43,352 nucleotides of DNA from Chloroflexaceae bacterium. GTDB taxonomy: Bacteria > Chloroflexota > Chloroflexia > Chloroflexales > Chloroflexaceae. Where the stretch lies: positions 1 to 43,352 of the forward strand of contig JANQID010000106.1 of assembly GCA_028282325.1 (NCBI GenBank). The letters are read 5' to 3'. The translations under genes and the position numbers were made by a program. This document shows, in pieces, positions 24,323 through 32,185 of this stretch. Under the pieces are notes generated by a model. The model saw only the letters and a program-made list of their open reading frames with translations, searched no databases and had not been told where the DNA came from. Position 1 is the first letter of the stretch, and each line of letters opens with the position of its first letter.

Positions 24323-25435
24323 TCAAGGCGACTGCGTTGGTGAGCCTGACTGCGCTTGCTTCTGGGCTTGCTCCTGTTCTCGTAGATCATTGAATGCTCG
24401 GAAGTTGCCTGTCCACCATGAGATAACATTGGTGAGCCGACTAAGCGATCGGGTAGCAGGAGGCGGTGCGGGAACATAATGCGGTGATTGTGAAATCACC
24501 GATGACTGATAGGCCTTCGGGTAACCGTTTCCGCTTCCGCTCCCATTGCTATAGCTTTTCCCGTTGCCATTGCTATGGCCGTTCCGGTTGCCGTTGGCCT
24601 CTGGCTGAGGCGCTGCTGCCGTCGGTTGCGGTTCGGCGGCGGGAGTCGCTGTCGTTTCGGCTGGCGCGTCTGCCATCTCTGGCCATCGATCGGCGGGAGC
24701 AGGCTCGGATGCCGTCGCCGTCGAATGCGACGCCGCCACAGTCGCTGTCGGTATAATACTGATCGGCGCCGCAGCGGTTAGCGCCTCCACGTCTTCCGCC
24801 GTCGGCACAACGTTCGTGGGCGCTGATTTCGGCGTTTCCGCTGTCGCCGTCGGCATAACGCTGATTGGAGCCGAAGAGAGCACCGCTTCCACTTCCGCCG
24901 CCGCCGGCATAACGTCCATCGGCGCCGCAGCGGTCGGCGTCGACGCTTCGACAGACGGCGCTGCAACAACCGGCTCTGACACCGCCGATGCCTTATGCAC
25001 AGCCTTGGTTTCAGCCGATCGTTTGGTTACAACCTCAGCCGGACGTCCGGGTAAATTGGGCAACTTCGATTCATGCAGCGAGGGAAGACCACGAGACGAA
25101 AGGAGGAACTTCAGCGCGTCGTGTTCGTTTCCAAATAAACCGATACCGCTGAACAACCGAACCATCGGGGCGAATACTAACATATGCTTTTGCTCTACGA
25201 CGAAAGCGATATGGCCCAGATGCGGATGGTGGGCCACCTGTTCAGAACGTCGTCGAGCTGCGTAATTGGCGCTATGCATCTCACGTCCGTCCACCAGAAG
25301 ATCAGTCGGATGCGGCGAGTCGTCGAGCCGTCCCCAGATGTCTTGGAAGAAGGCGTCTGCATGATGCATCTCCATATGACCACGCATCACAACCCACAAT
25401 AAGTCCGACTCGTGCCTTACAATCTGGTAAAGCAT
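24323..25435 (-). CDS. STAS-like N-terminal domain with long low-complexity tail
   Basis: A 370-residue protein. Residues 1-115 look like a compact alpha/beta domain of the SpoIIAA/STAS type (LLWVVMRGHMEM, then TDLLVDGREM and a C-terminal helix), which would bind partners or lipids; this is a fold-level guess. From about 125 to the end it is Ala/Pro/Thr/Ser-rich. Four imperfect repeats of the form APxxVxPTA lie around residues 168-240, then an Asn/Gly/Ser tract (about 283-303), a short motif with WWTG, and a Gln-rich end. The tail is probably disordered. AGGAGG lies 8 nt before the ATG, a strong promoter is about 77 nt upstream, and a terminator follows. It is monocistronic. Function unknown. 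Confidence 0.75.
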   Translation of the reverse strand: MLYQIVRHESDLLWVVMRGHMEMHHADAFFQDIWGRLDDSPHPTDLLVDGREMHSANYAARRRSEQVAHHPHLGHIAFVVEQKHMLVFAPMVRLFSGIGLFGNEHDALKFLLSSRGLPSLHESKLPNLPGRPAEVVTKRSAETKAVHKASAVSEPVVAAPSVEASTPTAAAPMDVMPAAAEVEAVLSSAPISVMPTATAETPKSAPTNVVPTAEDVEALTAAAPISIIPTATVAASHSTATASEPAPADRWPEMADAPAETTATPAAEPQPTAAAPQPEANGNRNGHSNGNGKSYSNGSGSGNGYPKAYQSSVISQSPHYVPAPPPATRSLSRLTNVISWWTGNFRAFNDLREQEQAQKQAQSGSPTQSP

Positions 25436-25511
25436 GACTGATTCCTCCTGGATCTAGATTTTGCGTTTCGATCCATAGCATATGTGGAAGCGCGGGCTGG
25501 AATTTTGACGC

Positions 25512-25540
25512 ATTATACAATAGAATACTTGCAATGTCTA
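25512..25540 (-). promoter_or_regulatory. Promoter of the STAS-like gene
   Basis: Minus-strand TAGACA (25535-25540), 17 bp, TATAAT (25512-25517). It matches the sigma-70 consensus at 11 of 12 bases. Confidence 0.75.
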
Positions 25541-25686
25541 GCATTGTCTTCAGAAACGCTATATCTAAAATGTATAAAAAACTTATTACAATGCTGTATT
25601 CACGCTCTACACTATAACCAAAAAGCAAAGAAATCACCACTTACAGTGAAGAAATGCAACACGTTCTTCTGCATATAAACAAAACT

Positions 25687-25727
25687 TGTGCATTCTTGTG
25701 ATCTGTGCATCAACAAAGTTTGTGCAT
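25687..25727 (+). repeat. Three TGTGCAT heptamers at 17-bp spacing
   Basis: TGTGCAT occurs at 25687-25693, 25704-25710 and 25721-25727 with unrelated sequence between them. The constant 17-bp period is iteron-like. A degenerate TCTGCAT precedes the set at 25668. A protein-binding role is inferred only. Confidence 0.45.
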
Positions 25728-25737
25728 AAACATCCCA

Positions 25738-25876
25738 TATCAAACGATGATACCCATGCCGCATGTCACCCTGAACGGAGCCGTAGGCAGCGTGAAGGGT
25801 CTCGGCGTTGTGGGGATCTGAGATTCTTCGCTGCGCTCAGAATGACACTCTGCGGTGTCTCCCATATGGTTTGGTA
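25738..25876 (-). repeat. MITE-like element copy 3 (complete, 139 bp)
   Basis: It starts TA|TCAAACGAT (one change in the terminal repeat) and ends GTTTGG|TA. Its interior matches the reverse complement of copy 4 almost throughout. Together with copy 4 it forms a large inverted pair separated by about 110 bp. Confidence 0.75.
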
Positions 25877-25937
25877 CCACTTATGCAAAATGCGCATATC
25901 AATGCCGGCGGTCAGGATTCCAACTGAGAGGCCGGCG

Positions 25938-25984
25938 GCAACACAAAAGGCTGCAAGTCAACGACCTACAGCCTTTTGTGTTGC
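25938..25984. repeat. 16-bp perfect stem-loop between two MITE-like copies
   Basis: 25938-25953 pairs perfectly with 25969-25984 around a 15-nt loop. The hairpin lies between inverted copies 3 and 4 and ends 2 bp from copy 4. There is no U-tract beyond its foot. It could be a terminator for read-through from either side, or a remnant of another small mobile element. Confidence 0.55.
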
Positions 25985-25986
25985 GA

Positions 25987-26174
25987 TACCAAACAATATT
26001 GGAGACACCGCAGAGTGTCATTCTGAGCGCAGCGAAGAATCTCAGATCCCCACAACGCCGAGACCCTTCACTCCGCCTGCGGCTCTGTTCAGGGTGACAT
26101 GCGGCACGGGTAGCATCCACGCTGCCTGCGGCTCCGTTCAGGGTGACATGCGGCATATGTATCATCGTTTGGTA
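25987..26174 (+). repeat. MITE-like element copy 4 (188 bp, with internal duplication)
   Basis: TA|CCAAACAATATT at the left and CGTTTGG|TA at the right. It is 49 bp longer than the 139-bp copies because a segment containing GTTCAGGGTGACATGCGGCA is duplicated (instances begin at 26087 and 26136, 49 bp apart). It is in the opposite orientation to copy 3. Confidence 0.75.
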
Positions 26175-26228
26175 GATACAGCCGCTATCCGGCAGTACAG
26201 AGACAGGTCCAAAAGGAAGCAATGCCCT

Positions 26229-28151
26229 CTAGCGCGTCAGACAGTTGACGCTGCGATCCGATGTCACCAAAGTTCCACGAACCCCACTCTCCAGATCCCA
26301 GAACCAGAGTGTGGTCGGGCTATCCGACAGAAGCCCAAATGCGCCGCACGGCCTCGCTGCAACGTGCGCGACAGTAGTGTAAGCCAGACCATCGCCGACG
26401 ACTGTCGCTCCACCAATCGCTCCCTGACTCACGCCTGCGACCAAAAGCTGATCACGCCCCAGCCAGTAGCGCGAGATCGCGTAATCCTGCACCGTTGAGC
26501 TGGCGCAGGCAGTCGTCAGGTACAAGAGTTCGCCGTCTTCGTTCCAGGCGAGCGGGCGCGTCCAGTAGGCTAGCTCACTCTCAGAAGCGGCATTGATGAC
26601 CGTTTGTAACGTGCCATCAGCCTCGATCAGCAAGAGATCCGCCCCTGGCTCATCGGCGCGGAGGGCTTCCACAGCAAACAGACGACCATCGCGTGAGGCG
26701 AGCGGACGAAGAAAGCCGCGATAGCGCACGCCTTCATCATCGCTGACGCTTATCGTTGCCCCAATGTCAAGCTCTTCGCCCTGAGCCGTGCGTAAGAACA
26801 GTGTACTGCGACCATCTTGCGAATCCGCACTATATGCCAGCGCGCCGCCATCCAGCGCCTGCAGGCCGAAGCGATTCCATTCATCGCCGCCGACCACAGG
26901 TGTGGCAGCCCCACCGTCGATCGGCGCTTGCCAGATGCTGCGTTGAGCCGGGGGCACGCCGGTTTCATCCAGGCTAAAGAAAATCGTCGCGCCATCACCG
27001 CTAAATGTCGGATTGGCGCAACTGACGCCCGGCGCAATGATCTGTCGCGGCGCATCACTGCCATCCGCTGCCATCACCCACAAGCCGCTCGGCATGACAA
27101 CAGCGCTGGAATCAGGATCTCCCCCCGGCCCCTGGGTGCGACAAAACGCCAGGAGCGTGCTATCAGGGCTTATCGCTGCGTCATACTCGACTTCAAGCGA
27201 TTCGGTCAAGTTCAATGCGTTGGCGCGTTCAACGCTCAGTGATCGGGTTGCGGGGGTTGGTTCAACGCCTCGATCGCTATCGTACGGATCGAGGCGCCAG
27301 ATATCGCCATCTGCAACGAAGAATAGCGATTCTGGCAACTGAACATCGCCTCCGCCCGCCGGAACATTGAGTTGGTCGCTGGTAGCAACGAGCGGTGATG
27401 AGCGCGCTACCTGTATTTCTAGCTGCAATGGGCGGCGCGACAATGTCACTCGATACGGAACCAGATCATCAAGCGCCACAAATACTGTCGCGCCCGCCGC
27501 AGCTTCCGGATCAACCTGAAAGCTGATGCTCTTTAACATTGTGGTTGTGGAGAGATTCAGCGTTTCAGTAAGCGGCGACGTCTCAAGGGCCTCATCGTGG
27601 ATCCAATATGGAAGATCAATCTGGATCACATAAGGGCCGGGGGCGGCAGGCTCGTCCGTCAACGCGACATAGTCTTGCTCGTGCAGACAGCGTACATCCG
27701 CGCTGAACGGCGCCGAGTCTTTCGTCAGTGTGAAGTCGAACGTTATCTGCTCAAACGCCGGGAAGCTCGTTGTCTGGACCGCATCCAGCCGGGCCGAGAA
27801 GCGCCCGCTGCCCGGAACCCCCGCAAACTGATCGCAATAGCTAAATCCCTCCAAAGCCGGATTTGGCGTCGGCGTCGGCGGCAGCGGCGTCACGGTCGGC
27901 GTCGGCGTATCAGTGGGCGTTGGCGAAGGCCCCGCCGTTGCGGTCAGCGTCGGCGAGGGAAAAGGGGTTGCCGTATTTGTTGGCGTCGGTGTTACCGTCG
28001 GCGTTCCGGCGATGATGGTCTCAACATTGGCGATTTCCTCTTCCTGGCTTACTGATGTCTGCTCGCAGCCGACCAGCCCAAACAGCGCTATAGCAACCAA
28101 CAGGAGCAAAAGTCTGAACGTCGAACGTGCGTGATTCTTCTGGGTTGTCAT
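26229..28151 (-). CDS. Secreted lipoprotein, probable beta-propeller (TolB/WD40-like)
   Basis: A 640-residue predicted lipoprotein. It has a basic N-terminus, a hydrophobic core, and a lipobox LVGC with Cys29 as the lipidation site. A Thr/Pro-rich linker (about 47-97, repeated TPT units) of a type common in Chloroflexota surface proteins follows. Residues about 100-255 form a beta-rich domain with two Cys, and about 270-640 has repeated WxxDPxxGDW-like and SPDSTLLAF-type strands typical of TolB/WD40-like propellers (for example AAISPDSTLLAFCRT and NPTFSGDGATIFFS). It probably acts outside the membrane as a binding or sensing protein; the ligand is unknown. AAAGG precedes the ATG. It begins 30 bp after the response-regulator gene and is co-transcribed with it. 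Confidence 0.85.
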   Translation of the reverse strand: MTTQKNHARSTFRLLLLLVAIALFGLVGCEQTSVSQEEEIANVETIIAGTPTVTPTPTNTATPFPSPTLTATAGPSPTPTDTPTPTVTPLPPTPTPNPALEGFSYCDQFAGVPGSGRFSARLDAVQTTSFPAFEQITFDFTLTKDSAPFSADVRCLHEQDYVALTDEPAAPGPYVIQIDLPYWIHDEALETSPLTETLNLSTTTMLKSISFQVDPEAAAGATVFVALDDLVPYRVTLSRRPLQLEIQVARSSPLVATSDQLNVPAGGGDVQLPESLFFVADGDIWRLDPYDSDRGVEPTPATRSLSVERANALNLTESLEVEYDAAISPDSTLLAFCRTQGPGGDPDSSAVVMPSGLWVMAADGSDAPRQIIAPGVSCANPTFSGDGATIFFSLDETGVPPAQRSIWQAPIDGGAATPVVGGDEWNRFGLQALDGGALAYSADSQDGRSTLFLRTAQGEELDIGATISVSDDEGVRYRGFLRPLASRDGRLFAVEALRADEPGADLLLIEADGTLQTVINAASESELAYWTRPLAWNEDGELLYLTTACASSTVQDYAISRYWLGRDQLLVAGVSQGAIGGATVVGDGLAYTTVAHVAARPCGAFGLLSDSPTTLWFWDLESGVRGTLVTSDRSVNCLTR

Positions 28152-28181
28152 ATCGCCTTTTGCTTTCCCGCCTCCGCGCGA

Positions 28182-28868
28182 CTACTCTCCCGGCAAAACG
28201 ACCTTGATCCATCCGCGACGCATTGCATAAACGACGGCCTGGGTGCGATCATTAACTGCCAGTTTGCGCAGAATCGAAGAAACGTGGTTCTTAACCGTCT
28301 GATTGCTGATATCCAGCAAGACCGCGATCTCCTTGTTTGTGCGACCAGCAGCAACCAATTCCAGCACTTCCAGTTCGCGGGGCGACAACGGCGAGTAGAT
28401 ACTCTGGTCGTCTTCATCGACCACCATTAAACGAAACGCTTCTAGAACTTGAGATGCCACATCGGGCAACGACAGCACCAATTCATTGATCGGATAGTCG
28501 CCCTTACGTACATCTTGCATCGTACGCAGCAACGCGTCCCATTCAACGTTATGCGGCAAATATGCAGCAACCCCGGCGCGTATCGCCTTGACCACTTGCT
28601 GCCCATTCATATCATCGCCAACGAGAATAATACCGACATGCGGATGCGAGCGTTTAATCGCCCGCGCGACTTCCAGGCCGTTGATGCCGGGCAGGTTAAC
28701 CTCCATCACAACAAGCTCGGGGTCGGTATAATCCACCATTTGGATTGCTTGCTGACCGTTGCTCGCCTCGCCGGTAACTCGAAATTCGGGAAGCCCTTCT
28801 AAATTATGGCGAAGACCCTCACGGAAAAATGTGTGGGCATGAACGAGCACAACGCCAGTAACACTCAC
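28182..28868 (-). CDS. LuxR/NarL-family regulator with degenerate receiver
   Basis: A 228-residue protein with a receiver-like domain (about 5-120) and a C-terminal LuxR-type helix-turn-helix (about 160-222: LSPRELEVLELVAAGRTNKEIAVLLDISNQTVKNHVSSI). The DNA-binding part is intact. The receiver is not a working phospho-acceptor: the acidic pair is His10-Ala11, the aspartate to be phosphorylated is Glu56 (VVMEVNLPGING), and the conserved Lys near the end is replaced (YLPHN). Control is probably independent of phosphorylation, or the Glu may mimic the active state. The GTG start at 28868 lies 6 nt after GGAGG; a TTG at 28874 is too close to that site. It is upstream of, and co-transcribed with, the lipoprotein. 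Confidence 0.9.
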   Translation of the reverse strand: MSVTGVVLVHAHTFFREGLRHNLEGLPEFRVTGEASNGQQAIQMVDYTDPELVVMEVNLPGINGLEVARAIKRSHPHVGIILVGDDMNGQQVVKAIRAGVAAYLPHNVEWDALLRTMQDVRKGDYPINELVLSLPDVASQVLEAFRLMVVDEDDQSIYSPLSPRELEVLELVAAGRTNKEIAVLLDISNQTVKNHVSSILRKLAVNDRTQAVVYAMRRGWIKVVLPGE

Positions 28869-28895
28869 GAGCAACCTCCCTCACATAACCGCACA

Positions 28896-28923
28896 ACTAT
28901 AGTGGCGACCGATTCCCAGACAA
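28896..28923 (-). promoter_or_regulatory. Candidate promoter of the regulator-lipoprotein operon
   Basis: Minus-strand TTGTCT (28918-28923), 16 bp, TATAGT (28896-28901). The predicted start is about 20 nt before the GTG. Confidence 0.5.
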
Positions 28924-29060
28924 AGGTAGTTGAAGGCGTCGGCAGGCAATACGGTGAACCACTGAGTGTGTAACTCAAAGTAAGGGATTTGTTCAGCGTC
29001 TCAAGACGAAAGGCTCTCGACATCTGAAACGTCCCAGTCTATACCAAACAACTAGCGCTT

Positions 29061-29134
29061 ACAGGCGTTATAGCAGGCTTCCATCCCGGAAATACGCCAG
29101 AGTGAAGAAGGCTGAATGCCGATATAACGCCTGT
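29061..29134. repeat. 12-bp inverted repeat with 50-bp spacer
   Basis: ACAGGCGTTATA and TATAACGCCTGT, perfect over 12 bp and nearly continued by CTT/GAAG outside. As RNA from dnaN it would form a long-looped stem; as DNA it could be a transposon-end remnant or a binding site. Confidence 0.5.
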
Positions 29135-29222
29135 GAAGTTGCTGTAACACCGTACAAAATGCTTTACATTGCAACGTGGAATTGGATGTATTATAGTTTA
29201 TCCCTGTCAAGAAAACAAGGCG

Positions 29223-30356
29223 TTAGCGAATGGACATAGGCATAATAATGTGAACGTACCCCTCCTGGCCGACCGGCTTAAAAACGCCTGGGCTTTGCGA
29301 AGACTGCGTTTCGAGCGCCACCTGGGCTGTTTTGATCGCCCCCAGCGCATCGCTTAAGAATTTTACATTGAGTGCAATCTGCCCGTCTTCACCATGCACC
29401 ATTGCATCCAATTCGCCGGTATTATCTCCAACCTCTGCTGCGTTGGCGCTGATCGTAATTCGGCCCGGACCAAGATCATCTCCCGGTTCAACGCTCAATT
29501 TGGCCACGTTTTGACTTGCGGTCGCAAACAATGCGGCAAGTTTCGCCGCCTTGGCAAGCTCGGCGGTGTCTACTACAGTTCGAGTCGCATAGGAAGATGG
29601 AATAATCCGCTCGAAGTCGGGAAATTTCCCATCGATCAGGCGTGAGATGAGCTCCGTCGTCTCGGTGTGAAAGAGCGCCTGTCCGCCTCCCGGCGTCACG
29701 GTTATCGTCACGTCGCTTTCAGCATCGCCGATAATCCGCGACAACTCGGTCAAAGCGCGCGCCGGAACGATAAAATCCTGGGACTCGGCGACCGGCGCCG
29801 GCAATTCGATTGTGCGGGTCGCAAGGCGAAAGCCATCGGCTGCGGCCAGGATTGCCTGCTGATCACGCAAGCGAACAAGCACGCCCGCCAGCACCGGGCG
29901 CGAGTCGTCGCTGGCTGCAGCGAAGGCAACTGTATCAATCGCTTCGCGTAAGACATCCGGCGACAGGATGACCGTCGGAGCGCGATCGCTTATCGTCGGG
30001 ATCGTCGGAAACTCGTCAGCTTCGACCCCTTTAATATTGCTCGTAAAACGCGCACACTCGACTTTGAGCGACTGCGTACGAGCATCCAGCGTCAGGTTTA
30101 CGGTATCATTCGGCAGACCGCTAATGACATCGCTAAATAGCTTGGCCGGAATCGTGATCGCGCCTTCTTCTTCGATCTGCGCGCCAATCCAATAGGTAAT
30201 GCCAACCTCCAGATTGGTCGCCGCCAGTTTGAGTCGTCCTCCATCGGTCGCCAACAGCACGTTCGACAACACCGGCAGCGTGCTCTTCCCGGCAACGGCA
30301 TGGCTTACCGTGGCCAGGCCGCGCTTGAGATTACCCTGGAGACACGAGAGCTTCAC
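29223..30356 (-). CDS. dnaN: DNA polymerase III subunit beta (sliding clamp)
   Basis: The ring-shaped clamp that tethers DNA polymerase to the template, 377 residues, the usual length for the family's three-domain protomer. The N-terminus MKLSCLQGNLKRGLATVSHAVAGKSTLPVLSNVLL and the C-terminus YVHIIMPMSIR are diagnostic, and the domain pattern (ADGFRLATR, LIDGKFPDFERIIP) is clear. The GTG start at 30356 lies 8 nt after AAGGAGG. It is monocistronic and not next to dnaA in this window. An extended -10 promoter is 85 nt upstream, back to back with pepA. Confidence 0.97.
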   Translation of the reverse strand: MKLSCLQGNLKRGLATVSHAVAGKSTLPVLSNVLLATDGGRLKLAATNLEVGITYWIGAQIEEEGAITIPAKLFSDVISGLPNDTVNLTLDARTQSLKVECARFTSNIKGVEADEFPTIPTISDRAPTVILSPDVLREAIDTVAFAAASDDSRPVLAGVLVRLRDQQAILAAADGFRLATRTIELPAPVAESQDFIVPARALTELSRIIGDAESDVTITVTPGGGQALFHTETTELISRLIDGKFPDFERIIPSSYATRTVVDTAELAKAAKLAALFATASQNVAKLSVEPGDDLGPGRITISANAAEVGDNTGELDAMVHGEDGQIALNVKFLSDALGAIKTAQVALETQSSQSPGVFKPVGQEGYVHIIMPMSIR

Positions 30357-30440
30357 CCCGCCATCCTCCTTGCCCGTATCCGCATGCTTCGCTTACGGGA
30401 ATGTTAGGCTGCAACAACGTTGAGTATATGAATGTTTCAG

Positions 30441-30449
30441 ATTATAGCA
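30441..30449 (-). promoter_or_regulatory. Extended -10 of dnaN
   Basis: Minus-strand TGC TATAAT: consensus -10 (30441-30446) with the TGn extension. The -35 is weak. The leader would be about 78 nt. Confidence 0.55.
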
Positions 30450-30517
30450 CACGAGTGACGGTGACACCAGATCGCTGATTATGTATGCGCATCACGCTTA
30501 CGGGCATTCACTAACGT

Positions 30518-30547
30518 TTGACACTCATACAACCCGTGGCGTAGAAT
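30518..30547 (+). promoter_or_regulatory. Promoter of pepA
   Basis: TTGACA (30518-30523), 18 bp, TAGAAT (30542-30547). The predicted start near 30554 gives a leader of about 88 nt. Confidence 0.7.
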
Positions 30548-30641
30548 ACGCAAATATGCAATCGTGTTGTAAAAATACGCCGTTCAGCAACGCCGTTGAA
30601 GCTGAACAAGATGAATAAACGTCATTGAAGGATGTGAGCGA

Positions 30642-32123
30642 ATGGACATTAATCTGCATCAACGCAATGCATTTGAAGCTGAAACGCCGTTGCTGGCGTT
30701 AGGGGTCTTTGAGGACGAACCGCTGCCTGACTCTGCGGCGGCGCTCATCGAAGTCGATGACTTTAAAGGGGCCTGGCAACAGCATATCATCACGCATCCA
30801 CGCGATAGCCTGCCGTCGCAGCGTCTGATGTTGCTAGGCCTGGGGAAACAGGCTACGGCCACTGCTGACAATGTGCGCCAATTCGCCGCCCAGGCAGCGC
30901 GAAAAGCCCATGAATTGCGCCTGGCGAGTTTCAGCATCAATCTGCCGATAATAGCAAATCTCTCGGCGAGCCTCGTCGCTCAGGCGTTGGCGGAAGGCGC
31001 TGAGCTTGGACTGTATCAGTATCTCGCGTATAAAAGCGAACTGACTGACGAACAAAAACATCGGGTGGAACGCCTTGATGTCATGATCCATGATGATGGT
31101 GATGTTCATATCGTTCAGCAGGGCGTAGCGCTGGGACAGGCTACCGCCAACGGCGTGAAGCTGGCTCGCGATCTCGCCAACGGTCCGGGCAACGCCGTCA
31201 CCCCGGCGCATCTGGGCAAGACCGCCCAGGATCTGGGGACGCAGTTTGGTTTTCGCGTCACCGTGTTGGATCGCGATGCGTTGGAAGAGCAAGGGTTCGG
31301 CGGCATTCTCGCCGTAGGACAAGGTTCGGCGCAGCAACCGCGCTTCATCGTAATGGAGCACGGCAGCGCGGCTGAGGATCGTCCGACTATCTGCCTGGTG
31401 GGCAAAGGTATCACTTTTGATACCGGCGGCATTTCCATCAAGCCGGCAGAACGTATGGACGATATGAAGATGGATATGGGCGGCGCCGCGGCGGTCTTTG
31501 GCGCAATGCACATTGTGGGCGCACTCCAACTACCGCTGCACATCATCGGCCTTGTCGCCTCCGCCGAAAATATGCCCAGCGCCGCGGCGTACAAGCCCGG
31601 CGACATTATCACAACGTTGAGCGGCAAAACAGTTGAAGTTCTCAACACCGACGCCGAAGGGCGTATCGTATTAGCCGATGCACTCACTTATGCGCAACGC
31701 TATCAGCCCCGGGCAATCGTCGATCTGGCCACGCTGACCGGCGCGATCATGGTCGCGCTCGGCCCACACGCTATTGGGATGATGGGCAACAACCAGGAAC
31801 TTATTGACCGTCTCGCCGCCGCTGGCGAGGCCGCATCCGAACGAGTCTGGCAATTGCCCTTGTGGGACGACTATCGCGATATGATCAAGAGCGACATCGC
31901 CGACTTGAAAAATGTGGGCGGGCGATACGGCGGCGCCATCACTGCGGCCAGTTTCTTGTCTGCGTTTGCCGGCGACTATCCCTGGGTTCATCTCGATATT
32001 GCCGGCACAGCCTGGACCGACGCCCCCCGGCGGTCGGACCAGATCAAGGGAGCGACTGGCGTCGGCGTGCGCTTGCTTGCGCAGATGTTGCAGACCTTTG
32101 TCAACAACAGGAACCAATCCTGA
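30642..32123 (+). CDS. pepA: Leucyl aminopeptidase (M17, PepA)
   Basis: A cytosolic two-metal aminopeptidase of the M17 family, which forms hexamers and releases N-terminal residues from peptides. At 493 residues it has family length. The N-terminal domain covers about 1-165 and the catalytic domain follows. Metal and catalytic motifs are GKGITFDTGG with Lys255 and Asp260 and the NTDAEGRIVLADAL signature at 335-348. GAAGGA precedes the ATG by about 9 nt. A promoter lies about 95 nt upstream, and the metallo-hydrolase gene follows after 62 bp on the same strand and may share the transcript. Confidence 0.96.
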   Translation: MDINLHQRNAFEAETPLLALGVFEDEPLPDSAAALIEVDDFKGAWQQHIITHPRDSLPSQRLMLLGLGKQATATADNVRQFAAQAARKAHELRLASFSINLPIIANLSASLVAQALAEGAELGLYQYLAYKSELTDEQKHRVERLDVMIHDDGDVHIVQQGVALGQATANGVKLARDLANGPGNAVTPAHLGKTAQDLGTQFGFRVTVLDRDALEEQGFGGILAVGQGSAQQPRFIVMEHGSAAEDRPTICLVGKGITFDTGGISIKPAERMDDMKMDMGGAAAVFGAMHIVGALQLPLHIIGLVASAENMPSAAAYKPGDIITTLSGKTVEVLNTDAEGRIVLADALTYAQRYQPRAIVDLATLTGAIMVALGPHAIGMMGNNQELIDRLAAAGEAASERVWQLPLWDDYRDMIKSDIADLKNVGGRYGGAITAASFLSAFAGDYPWVHLDIAGTAWTDAPRRSDQIKGATGVGVRLLAQMLQTFVNNRNQS

Positions 32124-32185
32124 TCGCCAATCGTCGCATGCTATAGCTCACTCGACATCGACCATCGCCGGAAGAGGACTTATCG

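Larger units (their letters stand above)
25436..25737 (-). other. AT-rich intergenic region with promoter and spaced heptamers
   Basis: About 300 bp without a gene. It holds the promoter of the gene at 24323 and, further out, three TGTGCAT heptamers at 25687, 25704 and 25721, exactly 17 bp apart. Base composition is clearly more AT-rich than its surroundings. MITE-like copies begin at 25738. Confidence 0.5.
28875..29222 (-). other. Intergenic region between dnaN and the regulator gene
   Basis: About 350 bp with no gene. It contains the regulator's promoter candidate (28896-28923), a 12-bp perfect inverted repeat ACAGGCGTTATA/TATAACGCCTGT (29061-29072 with 29123-29134), and at 29042 a lone TACCAAACAA resembling a MITE end without a partner. 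Confidence 0.5.

Noticed and set aside
25738-26174. CRISPR array or tandem repeat locus
   Set aside because: The repeated units are inverted whole elements with terminal repeats and no regular spacers; a MITE pair explains them.
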